From NCBI GenBank assembly GCA_030595485.1, contig JAUVDE010000201.1:1-6425 (forward strand): 6,425 nt of DNA, in the 5' to 3' direction. The notes below the pieces were generated by a model, which was not told the DNA's origin, did not search any database, and saw only the letters and a program-made list of their open reading frames with translations. This DNA is from Draconibacterium sp. (GTDB lineage: Bacteria; Bacteroidota; Bacteroidia; Bacteroidales; Prolixibacteraceae). Shown in pieces: positions 6,355 to 6,425 of this stretch (position 1 is the stretch's first letter; every line of letters starts with the position of its first letter). The position numbers were made by a program, and so were the translations under genes.

Positions 6355-6425
6355 TTATTGATCAACCACTCCCCAATCCGTATTTGGTTCTGCTCCCATT
6401 TCCAATTCAAGTTTGCCTCCTTTCA
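6355..6425 (-). CDS. C-terminal tail of a GH92-type alpha-mannosidase (partial)
   Basis: On the minus strand the frame is open from the right edge to TAA at 6355-6357, giving 22 residues, KGGKLELEMGAEPNTDWGVV followed by DQ. The GG-x-L-x-x-x-MG-x-x-PN-x-x-WG pattern is the usual C-terminal end of glycoside hydrolase family 92 enzymes, exo-alpha-mannosidases that are exported and abundant in Bacteroidota. Only the tail is in view, so catalytic residues and signal peptide cannot be checked. It converges on the lipoprotein gene with one base between the two stop codons. Confidence 0.6.
   Translation of the reverse strand, partial: KGGKLELEMGAEPNTDWGVVDQ

Overview
The window looks like ordinary chromosome from a Bacteroidota bacterium, most likely Bacteroidales/Marinilabiliales-like. 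The lineage is inferred from gene content and style: AT-rich DNA, a TAnnTTTG-type -7 promoter element with no strong Shine-Dalgarno sites, a DUF5009-type membrane acyltransferase, a signal-bearing sugar isomerase-like TIM barrel, a GIN-domain (DUF2807) lipoprotein and the tail of a GH92-type glycosidase. No phage, plasmid, CRISPR or complete insertion-sequence genes are visible.

Layout, left to right. (1) Positions 1-731 (+) hold the C-terminal 242 residues of a long-chain acyl-CoA synthetase (AMP-forming). (2) Positions 802-941 hold a compact, about 60% GC, highly self-complementary block bounded by CCGGCAG/CTGCCGG. It does not resemble its AT-rich surroundings and is probably a dispersed repeat or structured RNA element. 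A bidirectional terminator at 945-981 follows it. (3) Positions 1002-1826 (-) hold a complete MscS mechanosensitive channel. (4) After a 127-bp divergent promoter region come a 10-12-helix HGSNAT/DUF5009-like acyltransferase (1954-3081, +) and a sugar isomerase/epimerase-like TIM barrel with a twin-arginine-type leader (3116-4027, +). They are 34 bp apart and close with a clear terminator. (5) Positions 4083-4482 carry no protein gene. They do contain a second, very strong terminator (4241-4274) with no gene ahead of it, so a small RNA may end there. (6) A translationally coupled pair follows: a PagL/acyloxyacyl-hydrolase-like outer-membrane protein (4483-5619) overlapping by 4 bp a GIN-domain lipoprotein (5616-6353). 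(7) Positions 6355-6425 (-) hold the last 22 codons of a protein with the typical GH92 alpha-mannosidase ending. It converges on the lipoprotein gene with a single base between the stop codons.

Taken together, the genes concern the cell envelope and carbohydrate use: lipid activation, osmotic protection, a membrane acetyltransferase-like protein with a sugar isomerase-like partner, an outer-membrane lipid-A deacylase-like barrel with a surface lipoprotein, and a glycosidase. The observations most worth a second look are the GC-rich structured element, the orphan terminator, and the PagL-like protein that keeps the His/Ser pair but has Asn where the catalytic Glu is expected. I saw no clear evidence for a wholly new multi-gene system.
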